Assembly: GCF_002087335.1 (NCBI RefSeq) | Contig: NZ_MWVJ01000060.1 | Coordinates: 97,335-161,334 of the forward strand | Length of the DNA: 64,000 nt | Reading direction: 5' to 3' | Origin: Pseudophaeobacter leonis | GTDB taxonomy: Bacteria; Pseudomonadota; Alphaproteobacteria; Rhodobacterales; Rhodobacteraceae | Part shown: positions 49,615-60,280 of the stretch, in pieces | Layout of the letters: the number at the start of each line of letters is the position of its first letter | Position numbering within the stretch: position 1 is the stretch's first letter | Program-made: the position numbers and the translations under genes | The notes under the pieces: generated by a model | What the model saw: the letters and a program-made list of their open reading frames with translations, nothing else | The model's database searches: none | What the model was told of the DNA's origin: nothing

Positions 49615-50954
49615 TCAAAGAGGCTTATAAGCTTACCGCGACTGAGGCCCTGGCGCTCTGCGCCCGGGGCAAGCTCACATCCGTCGATCTGGTCAAATCC
49701 TGTCTGACACAGATCACCGAGACGGATGATGCGATCGGCGCCTGGGCCTATCTTGACCCAGGCGCTGCCATCGCACAGGCGCAAGAGTGTGACCGGATCC
49801 GCAAAGCAGGCCTGGCCATTGGCCCGCTGCACGGTATTCCGGTTGCGCTGAAGGACATCATCGACACGGCCGATATGCCCACGGCCCGCGGCACGCCGAT
49901 CTTTCGTGGTCGCCGCTCGGGCAATGACGCTCGCCTGGTTGAGCTTTTGCGTGGGGCAGGGGCGGTGATCCTGGGCAAAACGGTTACGACAGAGCTGGCC
50001 TTTGTGCACCCAAACGGCACGCGCAATCCGCACAATAGCGATCACACGCCCGGTGGCTCTTCCAGCGGGTCCGCCGCAGCCGTAGCCGCGCTGCATGTGC
50101 CGCTGGCGATTGGCACTCAAACCAACGGCTCGGTGATCCGCCCGGCGTCGTTTTGCGGCACCTTTGGCTTCAAACCCACCCGTGGGGTGATTTCGCGGAC
50201 GGGCGTGTTGCAGACCTCGGCCTCGCTTGATCAGGTTGGCTGCTTTGGCCGCACGCTTGCCGATGTGGCGCTGCTGACGGATGTGATTGCCGGCTATGAT
50301 GGCCGCGACAGCACCAGCTTTGCGCGCCCACGTCCCGGCATGGCCGCAGGTGCGGCGGCGGAGGTGCCTGTCACACCAGAGCTGATCTGGTTTGATTTGC
50401 CGTTCAACGACCGTTTGTCCGAGGCGGCGCGCGAAGGTCTGGATGCGGTGTTGGACGTTCTTGGCCCGCAGGTCACCCGGATGGAGCCTGCCGACACCCT
50501 GTCCAATCTGGTCGCGGTGCAGGCGCGTATCCACGAATACGAGATTTGCCAACATCAGGCAGAGGTCTTTGACAGCCACTGGGACCAGATCAGCGAAACC
50601 CTCAAGCCTGTCATCACCCGCGGGCGGCAGATTACCCAGGCCGAATATGAAGACGCGCTCGCGGTCAAGGCCTCGGCAGAAGCCTTCTTTGATGACTTCT
50701 TTGTTGAGTTCGATGCCATCATTGCCCCTGCGGCTGCGGGCGAAGCGCCCCGATTTGACGCCGACGGCACGGGCGATCCGATCTTCTGCACCTTGTGTCC
50801 ACTGGCGGGCCTGCCCTCCGTGACTCTGCCGTTGCTGGTCGGAGAGACCGGCCTGCCCATCGGTGTACAGCTGATTGGCCCTGTTGAGAAAGACGACCGT
50901 CTGTTGCGCACTGCGCGCTGGCTGCAGGGCCAACTGGCGGCTGCGGCGGAATAA
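49611..50954 (+). CDS. Amidase signature family hydrolase
   Basis: A 447-residue enzyme with the Ser-cisSer-Lys triad of amidase-signature hydrolases: the lysine in IPVALKDIIDTADM (around residue 83) and the serines in TPGGSSSGSAAAVAA (around residues 147-152), followed by GTQTNGSVIRPASFCGTFGFK (quoted in part). It would split an amide taken up by the TRAP transporter. It starts with GTG overlapping the dctM stop. GatA function is unlikely, since gatB/gatC are absent and the context is catabolic. The exact substrate is unknown. Confidence 0.9.
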   Translation: MIKEAYKLTATEALALCARGKLTSVDLVKSCLTQITETDDAIGAWAYLDPGAAIAQAQECDRIRKAGLAIGPLHGIPVALKDIIDTADMPTARGTPIFRGRRSGNDARLVELLRGAGAVILGKTVTTELAFVHPNGTRNPHNSDHTPGGSSSGSAAAVAALHVPLAIGTQTNGSVIRPASFCGTFGFKPTRGVISRTGVLQTSASLDQVGCFGRTLADVALLTDVIAGYDGRDSTSFARPRPGMAAGAAAEVPVTPELIWFDLPFNDRLSEAAREGLDAVLDVLGPQVTRMEPADTLSNLVAVQARIHEYEICQHQAEVFDSHWDQISETLKPVITRGRQITQAEYEDALAVKASAEAFFDDFFVEFDAIIAPAAAGEAPRFDADGTGDPIFCTLCPLAGLPSVTLPLLVGETGLPIGVQLIGPVEKDDRLLRTARWLQGQLAAAAE

Positions 50955-50970
50955 TTGAAAGGATACGAGC

Positions 50971-51168
50971 ATGTCATACGCAGTTAAACTGGTGGTCGGG
51001 CTGATCGGGACGGCACTCCTGTGCGTCTTCATCGGGGGCCTATCCCAAAGTATCTCATCGGGCTTTGCAGGATTTAAGGGCGGCGCCCCTTTCATGATCA
51101 TTGCAATCGTTGTCTGCGGCATGGCCGTTTACGATTTCTTTGACGAATGCGTCCGGAAGAAGAAATGA
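50971..51168 (+). CDS. Small two-helix membrane protein, unknown function
   Basis: A 65-residue protein with two predicted membrane helices (VKLVVGLIGTALLCVFIGGL and PFMIIAIVVCGMAVYDFF) and a basic tail VRKKK. A GGAT-containing site precedes the ATG. It is wedged between the amidase and the dehydrogenase, and its stop overlaps the next start (ATGA), so it is likely expressed. It could be an accessory protein of the transporter; no family was recognised. Confidence 0.75.
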   Translation: MSYAVKLVVGLIGTALLCVFIGGLSQSISSGFAGFKGGAPFMIIAIVVCGMAVYDFFDECVRKKK

Positions 51169-52124
51169 CCAAACCACGGCTTTGGATCACCCGCCGCCTG
51201 TCTGACGCAACACTGGCGCGCGCCCAACGGGACTATGATGTGGTCATCAACCACGCTGACACCCCCGGCACTGCGGCGGAGCTGGTGGCGGCCAGCGCTG
51301 ATTTTGATGCCATTATTCCCTGCCATTCCGAGCATTTCAGCCCCGATGTGGTGGCGCAATTCTCCGACCGGCTCAAGATCGTCGCCAATCACTCGGTTGG
51401 TGTTGACCATTGTGATCTGCCCGCTCTCAAAGGGCGCGGTATTGTGGTGACCAATACGCCTGATGTGCTGTCGGATGCGCCCGCCGAGCTTGCCATGTTG
51501 CTGATGCTGGGGGCTGCACGCCACGCGGTCGCGGGGGACCGGATCGTGCGCAGTGGCGCATGGGACAGCTGGTCGCCAGCCTTCATGGTGGGCAAACAGG
51601 TGACAGGTGCGCGGTTGGGCATCATTGGCATGGGCCGTGTCGGCCTTGCCTTTGCCGCCAAAGCCCGTGGATTCGATATGGAAATTCACTATTACAACCG
51701 CAGTGAACTCTCTGCAGGGCAGGCAAAGGCGCCATCTATCACGACAGTGTTGAGAGCCTGCTGGGCGTTGCCGACTTTTTGTCGCTGCATTGCCCTGCCA
51801 CGCCTGAAACCACGAATTTGATGAATGCAGAGCGCTTTGCGCAACTGCCTGCGGGGGCGGTGATCGTCAACACTGCGCGCGGTGCGCTGGTGGATGAGAC
51901 GGCCTTGCTGGAGGCGCTGGCACAGGGTCAGATCTCGGCGGCGGGGCTGGATTGCTTTCAGACAGAGCCGGGCGGCAACCCGGCGTTTGCCGCGCATGAC
52001 ACGATTTTCATGTTGCCCCATATTGGCAGTGCAACCCGCAAAACCCGCGATGCGATGGGCTTTCGCGCCCTCGACAATCTCGATGCCTTCTTTGCAGGGA
52101 CAGACGCCGGGCGATTTGCTGTAA
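51165..52124 (+). CDS. D-isomer-specific 2-hydroxyacid dehydrogenase (two indels)
   Basis: NAD(P)-dependent reductase of 2-keto acids, glyoxylate/hydroxypyruvate-reductase-like. Visible are NHSVGVDHCDLPALKGRGI, the Rossmann fingerprint LGIIGMGRVGLAFAAKARGF, LSLHCPATPETTNLMN, VIVNTARGALVDE and MLPHIGSATRKTRDAM with the catalytic histidine. A missing G at about 51731 (expected QAKGAIYHDSVESLLGVADF) and an extra G at about 52098 shift the frame; corrected, the protein ends AGQTPGDLL at 52124, about 319 residues. Without the second correction it would run on to 52183. It probably processes the product of the amidase. Confidence 0.87.
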
Positions 52125-52290
52125 CACTGTATAGCGGGGGGGCAGCTCCCTCCGCGCAGGCATTCCCTCACCTGTGCGTATGACTCTGGTGCGAGCTGGC
52201 GTGCCAGAGGAGGCAAAGGCGTGGTGCGTCAGGATGTGTCGCAACACCTGCCGACTTCCCTTTGGGGGCGCAAGATGTCAAACATAGGCA

Positions 52291-53732
52291 ATGTCGAAAA
52301 AGACCCTCAATAAAGCCAATCTCGAAGCGCTTGGTGCCGACAGGCTGGCGGCCCTGCTGATCGAGGTCAGCACCGGCAGTGCTGAGATCAAGCGCCGATT
52401 GCGGCTAGAGTTGTCGCACAGCCTTGGAGCGTCGGAACTTGGCCGTGAGGTCAGCAAACGTCTCACGGCGCTGCGCAAATCAACTGGTTTTGTCAGCTGG
52501 CGCAAACGCAAGGCGCTGATCAAAGATCTCGACACGCAGGTTGTGATGATAGTCGAAAAAATCGCACCAGAGGACGCAACCGCTGCGTTTGATCTGTTGT
52601 GGCGGTTTATCGAGCTGGCGCCCTCGGTCTATGAGCGTGTCGGTGACAGCCGCGGCGATGTCGCCACTGTCTTTCGCAGCGCAGTCCTGCATTTTGAAAG
52701 CATAGCCCCCCTGGCGCAGATTGACCCTGCGGCGCTGGCTGACCGTGTCTGGGCCGTTGTGCAGGACAATGGATACGGCGCGTGGGACGGCATCATTACT
52801 CTTATGGCGCCAGCTCTTGGGCAACTGGTCTTGCACGCCTGAAGGCCGAGGTCGAGGCCTATGCGGCGGCGCCTCTTGAGGACGAGTCTGACGATCACGA
52901 AGCGATCCAGTTTCTGCGCCAGCTGCGCGAGGGCAACAGCTATGCGGCTGACCGCAAAAAGCGGTTTGTCAAAGAGTGCCTGCAGGAAATCGCGGCCTCT
53001 TCTGGCGACACAAACGCCTATATTGCGCAATACTCTGAAGAGGATTTGAAACGCAAAGACATCGCGGCCGAGGTGGCTGGTCTCTTGCTCAGCGAAGGTC
53101 AGGCAGAGGGGGCCGTTGATCTGCTCCTTGCGGCTGATCGCGACGCAAGCGCCGCTGAACAAGAGGTCTGGGACGACGCCTATATCGCCTGCCTTGAGGC
53201 ACTTGGGCAAAGCGCGCAAGCCCAGGCGCACCGCTGGGCCAGCTTCTCGGCGAGCCTGAACGCGCGACATCTGCGCAACTACCTGAAGGCTCTGCCGGAT
53301 TTTGACGATGTTGAGGCGGAAGATCTGGCGATGACACATGTTGCGATGGATCCGGATTTCTCACGCGCGCTGCGGTTTTGTATCGACTGGCCCGATCTTC
53401 TGACTGCCGCCCGAATGGTCGAAGAGCGCGCCGCAGAAATTGACGGCGACCGCTTGTTGATGCTGGGGGCCGCTGCCGAGGCGCTGCGGCCAAGACATCC
53501 GCGCGCGGCTGTGCTGCTTTGGCGTGCCATGATCGCCACCACGCTGGCGCGGGGGCTGTCCGCGCACTATGGCCAGGCGGCAGAGCTTCTGGCGGAGTGC
53601 TCTGTGCTGGATGCGCAGATCACAGACTATGGCGCCTTTGCGAGCCACGAGAGCTATGTTCAAACCCTGCAAGACCACCATGGTCACAAATCGTCATTTT
53701 GGGCAAAGCTGCGCGCGCCGGGGAGCGCATAG
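52291..53732 (+). CDS. DUF6880-like protein (one frameshift)
   Basis: About 480 residues when repaired, cytoplasmic and mostly helical, with repeated alpha-alpha hairpins that look TPR-like (for example EGAVDLLLAADRDASAAEQE, ACLEALGQSAQAQAHRWA). The N-terminus MSKKTLNKANLEALGADRLA leads into LELSHSLGASELGREVSKRL and VSWRKRKALIKDL, blocks I associate with DUF6880 proteins. One base is missing at about 52820 (expected LGPTGLARLKAEVEAY or similar). No enzymatic motif is visible and its role is unknown. It appears monocistronic. Confidence 0.75.
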
Positions 53733-53842
53733 CGCTCAGTACCGGATTGCGTAAGACGCAGGATGTATGGGGCCAGAGTGAGGGCTAGAGTGCTGTCCTT
53801 TTGGAATAGGCTATAAAAATAAGATGCGTTGGGAGGAAACAC

Positions 53843-54271
53843 ATGCCTTTTGGTGATCGCACGACAGAGACCACAGGCAGGCCGGCCAATGTCTTGGCGC
53901 CGTCTGTGCGGGCCTATCTCAGCCAAACGGGTGGGCTGGCGCTTCCGATGACATATCAAGCTCTTGCCAGGGCTCTGGAGCTGAGGCCGCCCAATACCAT
54001 CCATCAGCTCACAATGGCGTTGGAATGCCTGATTGAGGAAGATGCCGCCGCCGAGCGCCCCTTGATCGCAGCACTGGTGATCAGCAAGGGAAGAGGCGGC
54101 TTGCCTGCACCGGGATTTTTTGACTGCGCGCGGCGTGCGGGCTGTTTTGACGGCGCGTCTGAGGGAGCTGAAGGTGCTGCGTTCTACGCTGAAGAGTTCC
54201 AAAAAGCCGTCGCATTCTGGCGCCCGCGTGGCCAGTACGCCCAGGGCATGCAGGATGATGGCCAGCTGTGA
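53843..54271 (+). CDS. Small conserved-looking hypothetical protein
   Basis: A 142-residue protein with VRAYLSQTGGLALPMTYQALARALELRPPNTI (quoted in part), which looks like a winged-helix start, followed by ALVISKGRGGLPAPGFFDCAR and FYAEEFQKAVAFW. I recall similar short proteins in Rhodobacteraceae but no function. A GGGAGGA site stands 7 bases before the ATG, with a TATAAAAAT-like -10 box near 53812. No DNA-binding role can be proven from the sequence. Confidence 0.7.
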   Translation: MPFGDRTTETTGRPANVLAPSVRAYLSQTGGLALPMTYQALARALELRPPNTIHQLTMALECLIEEDAAAERPLIAALVISKGRGGLPAPGFFDCARRAGCFDGASEGAEGAAFYAEEFQKAVAFWRPRGQYAQGMQDDGQL

Positions 54272-54534
54272 CAGCCTTTGCGCCAAAGGTTTGACCATCA
54301 CCGAGCTGCTTTAACCTCTTTCGTGAGGCACGGCTCTTTGATCCGGGTAACGCTTGTATGTTTCAGGCTGCGCAGGAGAGCCGTGGGTGGGCGCTGCAAA
54401 TCGCTCGCCAGACTGCCTGGCGGCGTAACAAGGCGGTATCAGGAATGAAAAGGAGCTTGAACGCATCGCACATCATTGGCAGCTTGACGCGGTGGGCGTT
54501 CTATTTGGGAATGTCGGACAGAGAGAGGTTTCAT

Positions 54535-55739
54535 ATGTCCTTTTCCCCTGACCGCCCGGGCCGCTGTCGGTGACCGCAGAGCCCACCCGCCCCTGGCTGG
54601 TTCTGGCGGGGCTGGCGCTCGGCGTCACGGTCACAAATGGATTTGCCCGCTTTGCCTATGGGCTGATGCTTCCGGCGATGAAATCCGCGATGGGCTGGAA
54701 CTTTGCTCAGGCTGGATGGCTGAACACGGCCAACGCGCTTGGCTATGTTGCCGGGGCGGTCCTGACCATGGTGCTGAGCCGGCACGTCTCGCCCGCACGT
54801 CTGTTTGCCTTTGGTCTGATCACCACCACCCTGGCGCTCTTGGTCACGGGGCTGAACGCCGCGCTTTGGTGGCAGACACTCTGGCGTATTCTGGCAGGGG
54901 CTTTTGGGGCGATGTCGTTTTCCACAGCGGGAGCATTGGTCGCAGGCCTGTTTCGCGATGATCCCCGTCGCAACGCGCTGGCGATTGCCATCCTGTTTGG
55001 TTGCGGCGGCGGGGTGGGGATTGTACTGGCCGGAGCGGTGCTGCCGCTTTTGCTCGACCTCTATGGTCCCGGAGCCTGGCCTGTCGGCTGGATTCTCATC
55101 GGCATTGCCAGCCTGTCCTTTTTGCCTCTGGGACTGTGGGCCGCCATGCAGCTGCGCCCGTCCACCTCTCAAGCGGTCAAATCTGTCCCCTTGCCGCTGC
55201 TGCGCATGCTGCCCGAAATCATTGGCTATGCCGGGTTTGGACTGGGATATATCGTTTACCTGGCCTTTTTGTCCGCCTGGATGACCGACCAGGCCGCAGG
55301 CGCCGGGTTTATCACGCTGGTCTGGGTGATCCTGGGCCTGTGCATTTGTGTCTCTCCGCTGGTTTGGCGCCCTGTTTTGGCCAGGTATGCGTCCGGCTTG
55401 CCTCTGGCGCTGATCCTGACCGGAATCGCCATTGGCTCTGCCTTGCCCGTGGTGTTGCCAAGCGGCCCTGCCTTGTTGATCTCTGCGGTGGTGTTTGGAT
55501 TGTCGGTGTTTATGGCGCCCGGAGCCGTTACGAACTTCACCCGCAAGAACCTTTTGCCGGAACAATGGGCCGCGGCGATCAGCCTGTTCACCGTGGTGTT
55601 CGCCATTGCCCAGACCCTCGGCCCCTATGGGGCTGGGCTTGTCGGAGATCTGTACGACAATATCGGGGTTAGCCTGCTGGTCGCGGCTGGACTTATGCTG
55701 GGGGCGGCAGGTGTATCTCTGCTGCAAAAACCGCTTTAA
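54535..55739 (+). CDS. MFS transporter, YbfB/YjiJ-like (one frameshift near the start)
   Basis: A major facilitator of about 400 residues with twelve hydrophobic segments. The first helix GVTVTNGFARFAYGLMLPAMK and GWLNTANALGYVAGAV are typical of the YbfB/YjiJ subgroup of unknown substrate. The best start is the ATG at 54535 behind a GAGAGAGG site. One C is missing at about 54560 (expected PDRPGPLSVTAEP), which is why the frame seems to open only at a GTG at 54570. It stands just upstream of a MacB-like exporter operon but is separated from it by 58 bases. Confidence 0.85.
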
Positions 55740-55797
55740 ACGAGAGATCACCCTGGGGGGCTGCACGCCGCTGGGGTACTGAAAAACAGGAGTGACA

Positions 55798-56517
55798 ATG
55801 CAAAGCCGCAAGACCCCAATGGCCTTTCGTACCTGCGGGCTGACCAAGGTCTACGGTAGCGGCCATTCGGCTGTACACGCGCTGCGGGGCGTTGATCTGG
55901 AGATCCCTGCCGGTGACATTGTTGTCCTGCTGGGGCCGTCGGGGTCGGGGAAATCGACCCTTTTGAACATCATTGGCGGCCTGGACCGGGGCACCGAGGG
56001 GGAGGTCTATTTCCGGGATCTTTGCCTCAGTGAAATGCCGGATGCGCAGCTGACACGGTACCGGCGCGACCATGTTGGCTTTGTCTTTCAGTTTTACAAC
56101 CTCATGCCCAGCCTCACGGCCCGCGAAAATGTCGAGCTGGGGACCGAGATTGCCACCGATCCCATGGACCCCGATGAAGCCCTGGCCCTGGTTGGCCTGC
56201 GCGAGCGGGTTGATCATTTCCCGGCGCAGCTTTCAGGCGGTGAGCAGCAGCGCGTGGCCATTGCCCGCGCCATTGCCAAACGCCCCGAAGTGCTGTTCTG
56301 CGATGAGCCCACCGGCGCGCTCGACAGCACGACGGGGCGCGCGGTCCTTGAGGTGCTGCGGGACGTGAATGCGGAACTTGGCTCGACCATTTTGATGGTG
56401 ACCCATAACGCCAATACCGCTGCGATGGCGGACCGGGTGATCTATTTCGCCGATGGCGGCATTCTCAAGGTGGTCGAGAACGCCGAAAAACTCAGCCCCT
56501 CCGAGATCAACTGGTGA
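55798..56517 (+). CDS. ABC exporter ATPase (MacB/LolD family)
   Basis: A 239-residue single-domain ATPase: Walker [22 protein letters not shown]-loop [18 protein letters not shown], signature [15 protein letters not shown], Walker [14 protein letters not shown] and switch histidine MVTHNA. This set is typical of the MacB/LolD/FtsE group that drives FtsX-like permeases. The ATG at 55798 has an AGGAG site; a GTG two codons upstream is less likely. The stop overlaps the permease start (GTGA). Confidence 0.92.
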   Translation: MQSRKTPMAFRTCGLTKVYGSGHSAVHALRGVDLEIPAGDIVVLLGPSGSGKSTLLNIIGGLDRGTEGEVYFRDLCLSEMPDAQLTRYRRDHVGFVFQFYNLMPSLTARENVELGTEIATDPMDPDEALALVGLRERVDHFPAQLSGGEQQRVAIARAIAKRPEVLFCDEPTGALDSTTGRAVLEVLRDVNAELGSTILMVTHNANTAAMADRVIYFADGGILKVVENAEKLSPSEINW

Positions 56518-58900
56518 AGCCACTGATTAGGCCGCTGGATCATAAACTGCTGCGCGACCTCTGGCGCATGAAGGGGCAGGTTCTGGCCATCGGTGCCGTT
56601 ATCGCGGTTGGGGTATTGATGCTGGTGATGATGACCGGGCTTGTCACCTCCCTTAGTGAAACCCGCGCCGCCTATTATGAACGCTACCGGCTTGCCGATG
56701 TATTTCTGCCGGTAAAACGCGCGCCGGAACGGCTGGCCGCGCGGCTGGCGCAGATCTCCGGGGTCGCCAGCGTCGAGACGCGGATTGCGGGCCGCGCCCT
56801 GATCGATCTGCCAGACCAGAGCCTGCCGGTTCAGGCCCAGGCGCTGTCGCTGCCGCAGCACAGGCGCCCGGCGCTGAATGACATCTACCTCACACGCGGT
56901 CGCCTTCCCGCGCTGGGGCGGACAGAAGAAATCGTTCTGCTGCAGAGCTTTGCCGCCGCACATGGGTTGCAGCCCGGCGACAGGCTGGCGGCAACAATGA
57001 ACGGCAGACGTCACCAGTTCAAAATCACCGGCCTCGCACAAAGCCCCGAGTTTCTTTATGTGACAGCACCGGGAGAACTGGTGCCGGACGATGCCCGTTT
57101 TGGGGTGGTCTGGATGAGCCGCCCCGGGCTTGCGGCGGCATATGATCTGGATGGGGCCTTTAACGAAGCGCTCTGGGGTCTGGCCCGTGGCGCCAATGCG
57201 CAGAGTATTCTGGACCAGGCCGACCGCCTGATGGCTGCCTGTGGGGGCAGCGGCGGCTACGCGCTGGCGGATCAGATCTCGAACCGGTTCATTGCCGAGG
57301 AAATTTCGAATATGCGGGCGTCTGCCACTGGGGTGCCGCCGATCTTTCTCGCGGTGGCGGCCTTTCTGCTCTATATTGTTATCAACCGGATGGTGCAGTC
57401 CGAGCGCGAAGAGATCGGGTTGATGAAGGCCTTTGGCTACACCGATATCGAGGTCGGCGGTCACTACTTCAAACTGATTATGGTCATCGCCCTGGGCGGA
57501 GCCCTGGCCGGCTGTCTGGGCGGCATTGCCAGCGGGCGCGCGATGATCGGGATCTATAGCGCCTATTTCAAATTCCCGTTTCTGGTCTTTCGTCTTGATC
57601 CGGCCTCCTTTGTGACCGGCGTGACGGTCAGTGTGCTCGCCGCCTCTGCCGGCGGGGTGTTGGTGCTGCGGCAGGTCTTTGCACTGACCCCGGCCACGGC
57701 AATGCGACCGCCTGCGCCCCCGGATTACAGCCGTACAAAGGGGCTTGGCCGGACCCTGACCCGGTTTCTGGACCAACCCAGCCGCATGGTGTTGCGCAGG
57801 TTGACCCGGCAACCTGTCCGCATGGCGGGGGCGATGATCGGCATCGCTTGTGGCATGGGGCTGTCTGTGGCGATGATCACGATCTACGCGGGGTTTGACG
57901 GACCATCGATCTGACGTTCTCTGTTGTGGATCGAAGCGACCTCAATGTCAGCTTTACGCAGCCGGTCAGCGACAAGACCCTGTTTGAGCTGCGCCGCATC
58001 CCCGGCGTGACACGGGTCGAGGCGGTCCGCTATGTGCCCGCCGTGCTGCGCCATGGCCGCGAGAGCCACCGCGGCGCGATTACCGGCTTGCCGCAAAACC
58101 CAGTTTCCGATCTGGCGCTCAACCGGGCGCTGGACGAAGATATGGCCCCGATCGAGATGCCAAAAACTGGCGTGATCCTGTCCAGCGTGTTGGCCGAGAT
58201 GCTGGACATCAAAGCTGGAGAAATCCTGACAGTCGAGGTGCGCGAGGGCCGCCAGCCGGATCTGGAGATCCCTGTGGCCGGGATTGCGCAGGCCTTGCTG
58301 GGCTCACCCGCCTATATGGATCTTGATGCCCTGAACCAGGCACTGCGCGAACCCCGACGGGTTTCGGGAGCTTTCCTGACCATTGATGCGGCACAAGCGG
58401 ATGCCATCTACGAGACCCTGCAGGACATGCCAACCATTGCCGGCCTCAGCGTCAAGGACGAGGCACGAGACGCCTTTGAGGTTTTGATGGATACCGGAGC
58501 CGGGGCCATTCGCTATGTGATGGGGGCCATCGCCTTTGTTATCACCTTTGGCATTGTCTATAATTCCGCCCGCATCGCCTATGCCGAACGCGCCCGCGAT
58601 CTGGCCAGCCTGCGGGTCATTGGCTTTACCAGGGTAGAGGTGGGGTTTGTCCTGCTCGGAGAGCTGGCCGTGGTGACGCTGATCTCGCTGCCCGTGGGGG
58701 CGGCGCTTGGCTATTTCTTGTCCTTCGGCATTGCCGCTGGATTTTCCACCGACCTCTATCAGATCCCAGCCATCTTTGATCCGGTCAGCTATGGACAAGC
58801 GATGCTGGTGGTGCTCTGCGCGGCTGTGGTCTCGGGATGGTTGGTAAAACGGGATCTGGATCGCTCGGATCTGGTCAAATCATTGAAGACACGGGAGTAA
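56514..58900 (+). CDS. FtsX-like ABC exporter permease (one frameshift)
   Basis: About 795 residues when repaired, with two FtsX-type halves: an N-terminal membrane helix ([21 protein letters not shown]), a large periplasmic domain, then three membrane helices ([20 protein letters not shown] region), and the same again. One base is missing at about 57900 (expected [20 protein letters not shown]). Conserved [19 protein letters not shown] and [19 protein letters not shown] mark the coupling regions. It starts with GTG overlapping the ATPase. Together with the adaptor downstream it forms a MacAB-like tripartite pump without its outer-membrane partner. Confidence 0.89.
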
Positions 58901-58903
58901 CGC

Positions 58904-60139
58904 ATGGCAAACCCAAAGAAACGGTCGCGGCTGGTTCTGACCATCCTGGTTGGCGGCCTGATCGCGCTGGCCCTGGCGGCTGCGTTCTGGCCCCGTCCGC
59001 TGATGGTTGATCTCGCTGAGGTGACACGCGGCGCTATGCGCGTCTCCATTGATGAAGAGGGACGCACCCGGGTCAGTGAGCCCTATGTGGTCTCAACCCC
59101 GGTGGCTGGCCGACTGCAGCGGGTGCAGGTCAATCCCGGTGATCCGGTGGTGCGCGGCGAGACCATCATTGTGCATATGCTGCCAACCAATCCGGTTGCG
59201 CTGGATGTGCGCACCCGCGAGCAGGCACAGGCGGCAGTAAAATCGGCAGAAGCCGGGTTGCGTGGTGCCCATGCGGATCTCAGCGCCGCCGAGGCCAGCC
59301 GCGATCTGGCCCAGACCGAGCTGAATCGCACAGGCCAGTTGGCGGAACGCAGCATCGCAAGCCCTGCGGCTCTGGACCGGGCCAAACGCGAATTCCGCAT
59401 CTCGGAGGCTGCGGTGCAAATGGCAGAGGCCGCCATCGGCACCCGCGAGGCCGATCTGATCACCGCACAGGCGCAGCTTATTGGTTTTGACGATCTCGGT
59501 CTTGGCGCTGCCCTGCGTGAAAATGGCTCTGATGACATCCCTCTCTATGCCCCGGCCAGTGGCCGCATTCTGCAGATCATGCAGCAAAGCGCCACCACGG
59601 TGCCCGCAGGCGAGCCCATCATGGAGATCGGCGACATCGACGGCGACCTTGAAATCGTGGTGGATTTGATCTCTTCGGATGCGGTGCAGGTCAATCGCGG
59701 TGACCCGGTGATCATTGACGACTGGGGCGGCGCTGTTGCCCTGCAGGGAGATGTCTCACGCATTGATCCCTTCGGCATCACCAAGGTCTCGGCGCTTGGC
59801 GTCGAAGAGCAACGGGTACCGGTCATTATTTCCCTTGCCTCACCGGCGGCAGAGCGGCTTGGGTTGGGGCATGGCTACCGCGTCGAGGCGCGGATTATCG
59901 TGTGGCAGGCCGAGGACGTACTGCGGGTGCCGTCAAGTGCGCTGTTTCGCACAGGGGAGGCCTGGTCGGTGTTTGTCGTGGAGGATGGCCTTGCCGTGCA
60001 GCGCCAGATCGAGATCGCCCGCAACAACGGTACCCAAGCGCAGGTGCGCAGCGGACTGAGGGAGGGCGACAGAGTGGTGATCTATCCGTCTGCTGCGATC
60101 CAGAGCGGCTCGGCCATTGCCCAACGGGTTCTGGAATAG
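58904..60139 (+). CDS. Periplasmic adaptor (HlyD/MacA-like membrane fusion protein)
   Basis: A 411-residue adaptor anchored by one N-terminal helix (LVLTILVGGLIALALAAAFW). The lipoyl-like halves are VVSTPVAGRLQRVQVNPGDPV (quoted in part) and LYAPASGRILQIMQQSATTV, joined by a coiled-coil hairpin (residues about 110-190, rich in Ala, Glu, Arg). The beta-barrel end has VLRVPSSALFRTGEAWSVFV. It begins 3 bases after the permease stop. It would link the ABC permease to a TolC-like channel encoded elsewhere. Confidence 0.9.
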   Translation: MANPKKRSRLVLTILVGGLIALALAAAFWPRPLMVDLAEVTRGAMRVSIDEEGRTRVSEPYVVSTPVAGRLQRVQVNPGDPVVRGETIIVHMLPTNPVALDVRTREQAQAAVKSAEAGLRGAHADLSAAEASRDLAQTELNRTGQLAERSIASPAALDRAKREFRISEAAVQMAEAAIGTREADLITAQAQLIGFDDLGLGAALRENGSDDIPLYAPASGRILQIMQQSATTVPAGEPIMEIGDIDGDLEIVVDLISSDAVQVNRGDPVIIDDWGGAVALQGDVSRIDPFGITKVSALGVEEQRVPVIISLASPAAERLGLGHGYRVEARIIVWQAEDVLRVPSSALFRTGEAWSVFVVEDGLAVQRQIEIARNNGTQAQVRSGLREGDRVVIYPSAAIQSGSAIAQRVLE

Positions 60140-60280
60140 CGACCGCCGCAGAGCTGTAAAGACCAGCAGAGCAGCACTCAGATCGTTGCGGTCTCCAGCG
60201 GAGCCCGCGAGAGCCGGAAAGGCGCAATCCTGCCAGCCGCGTGCCGCGAGGAACAAAGAGGTGCGCAGAGGAGGGCGCGC

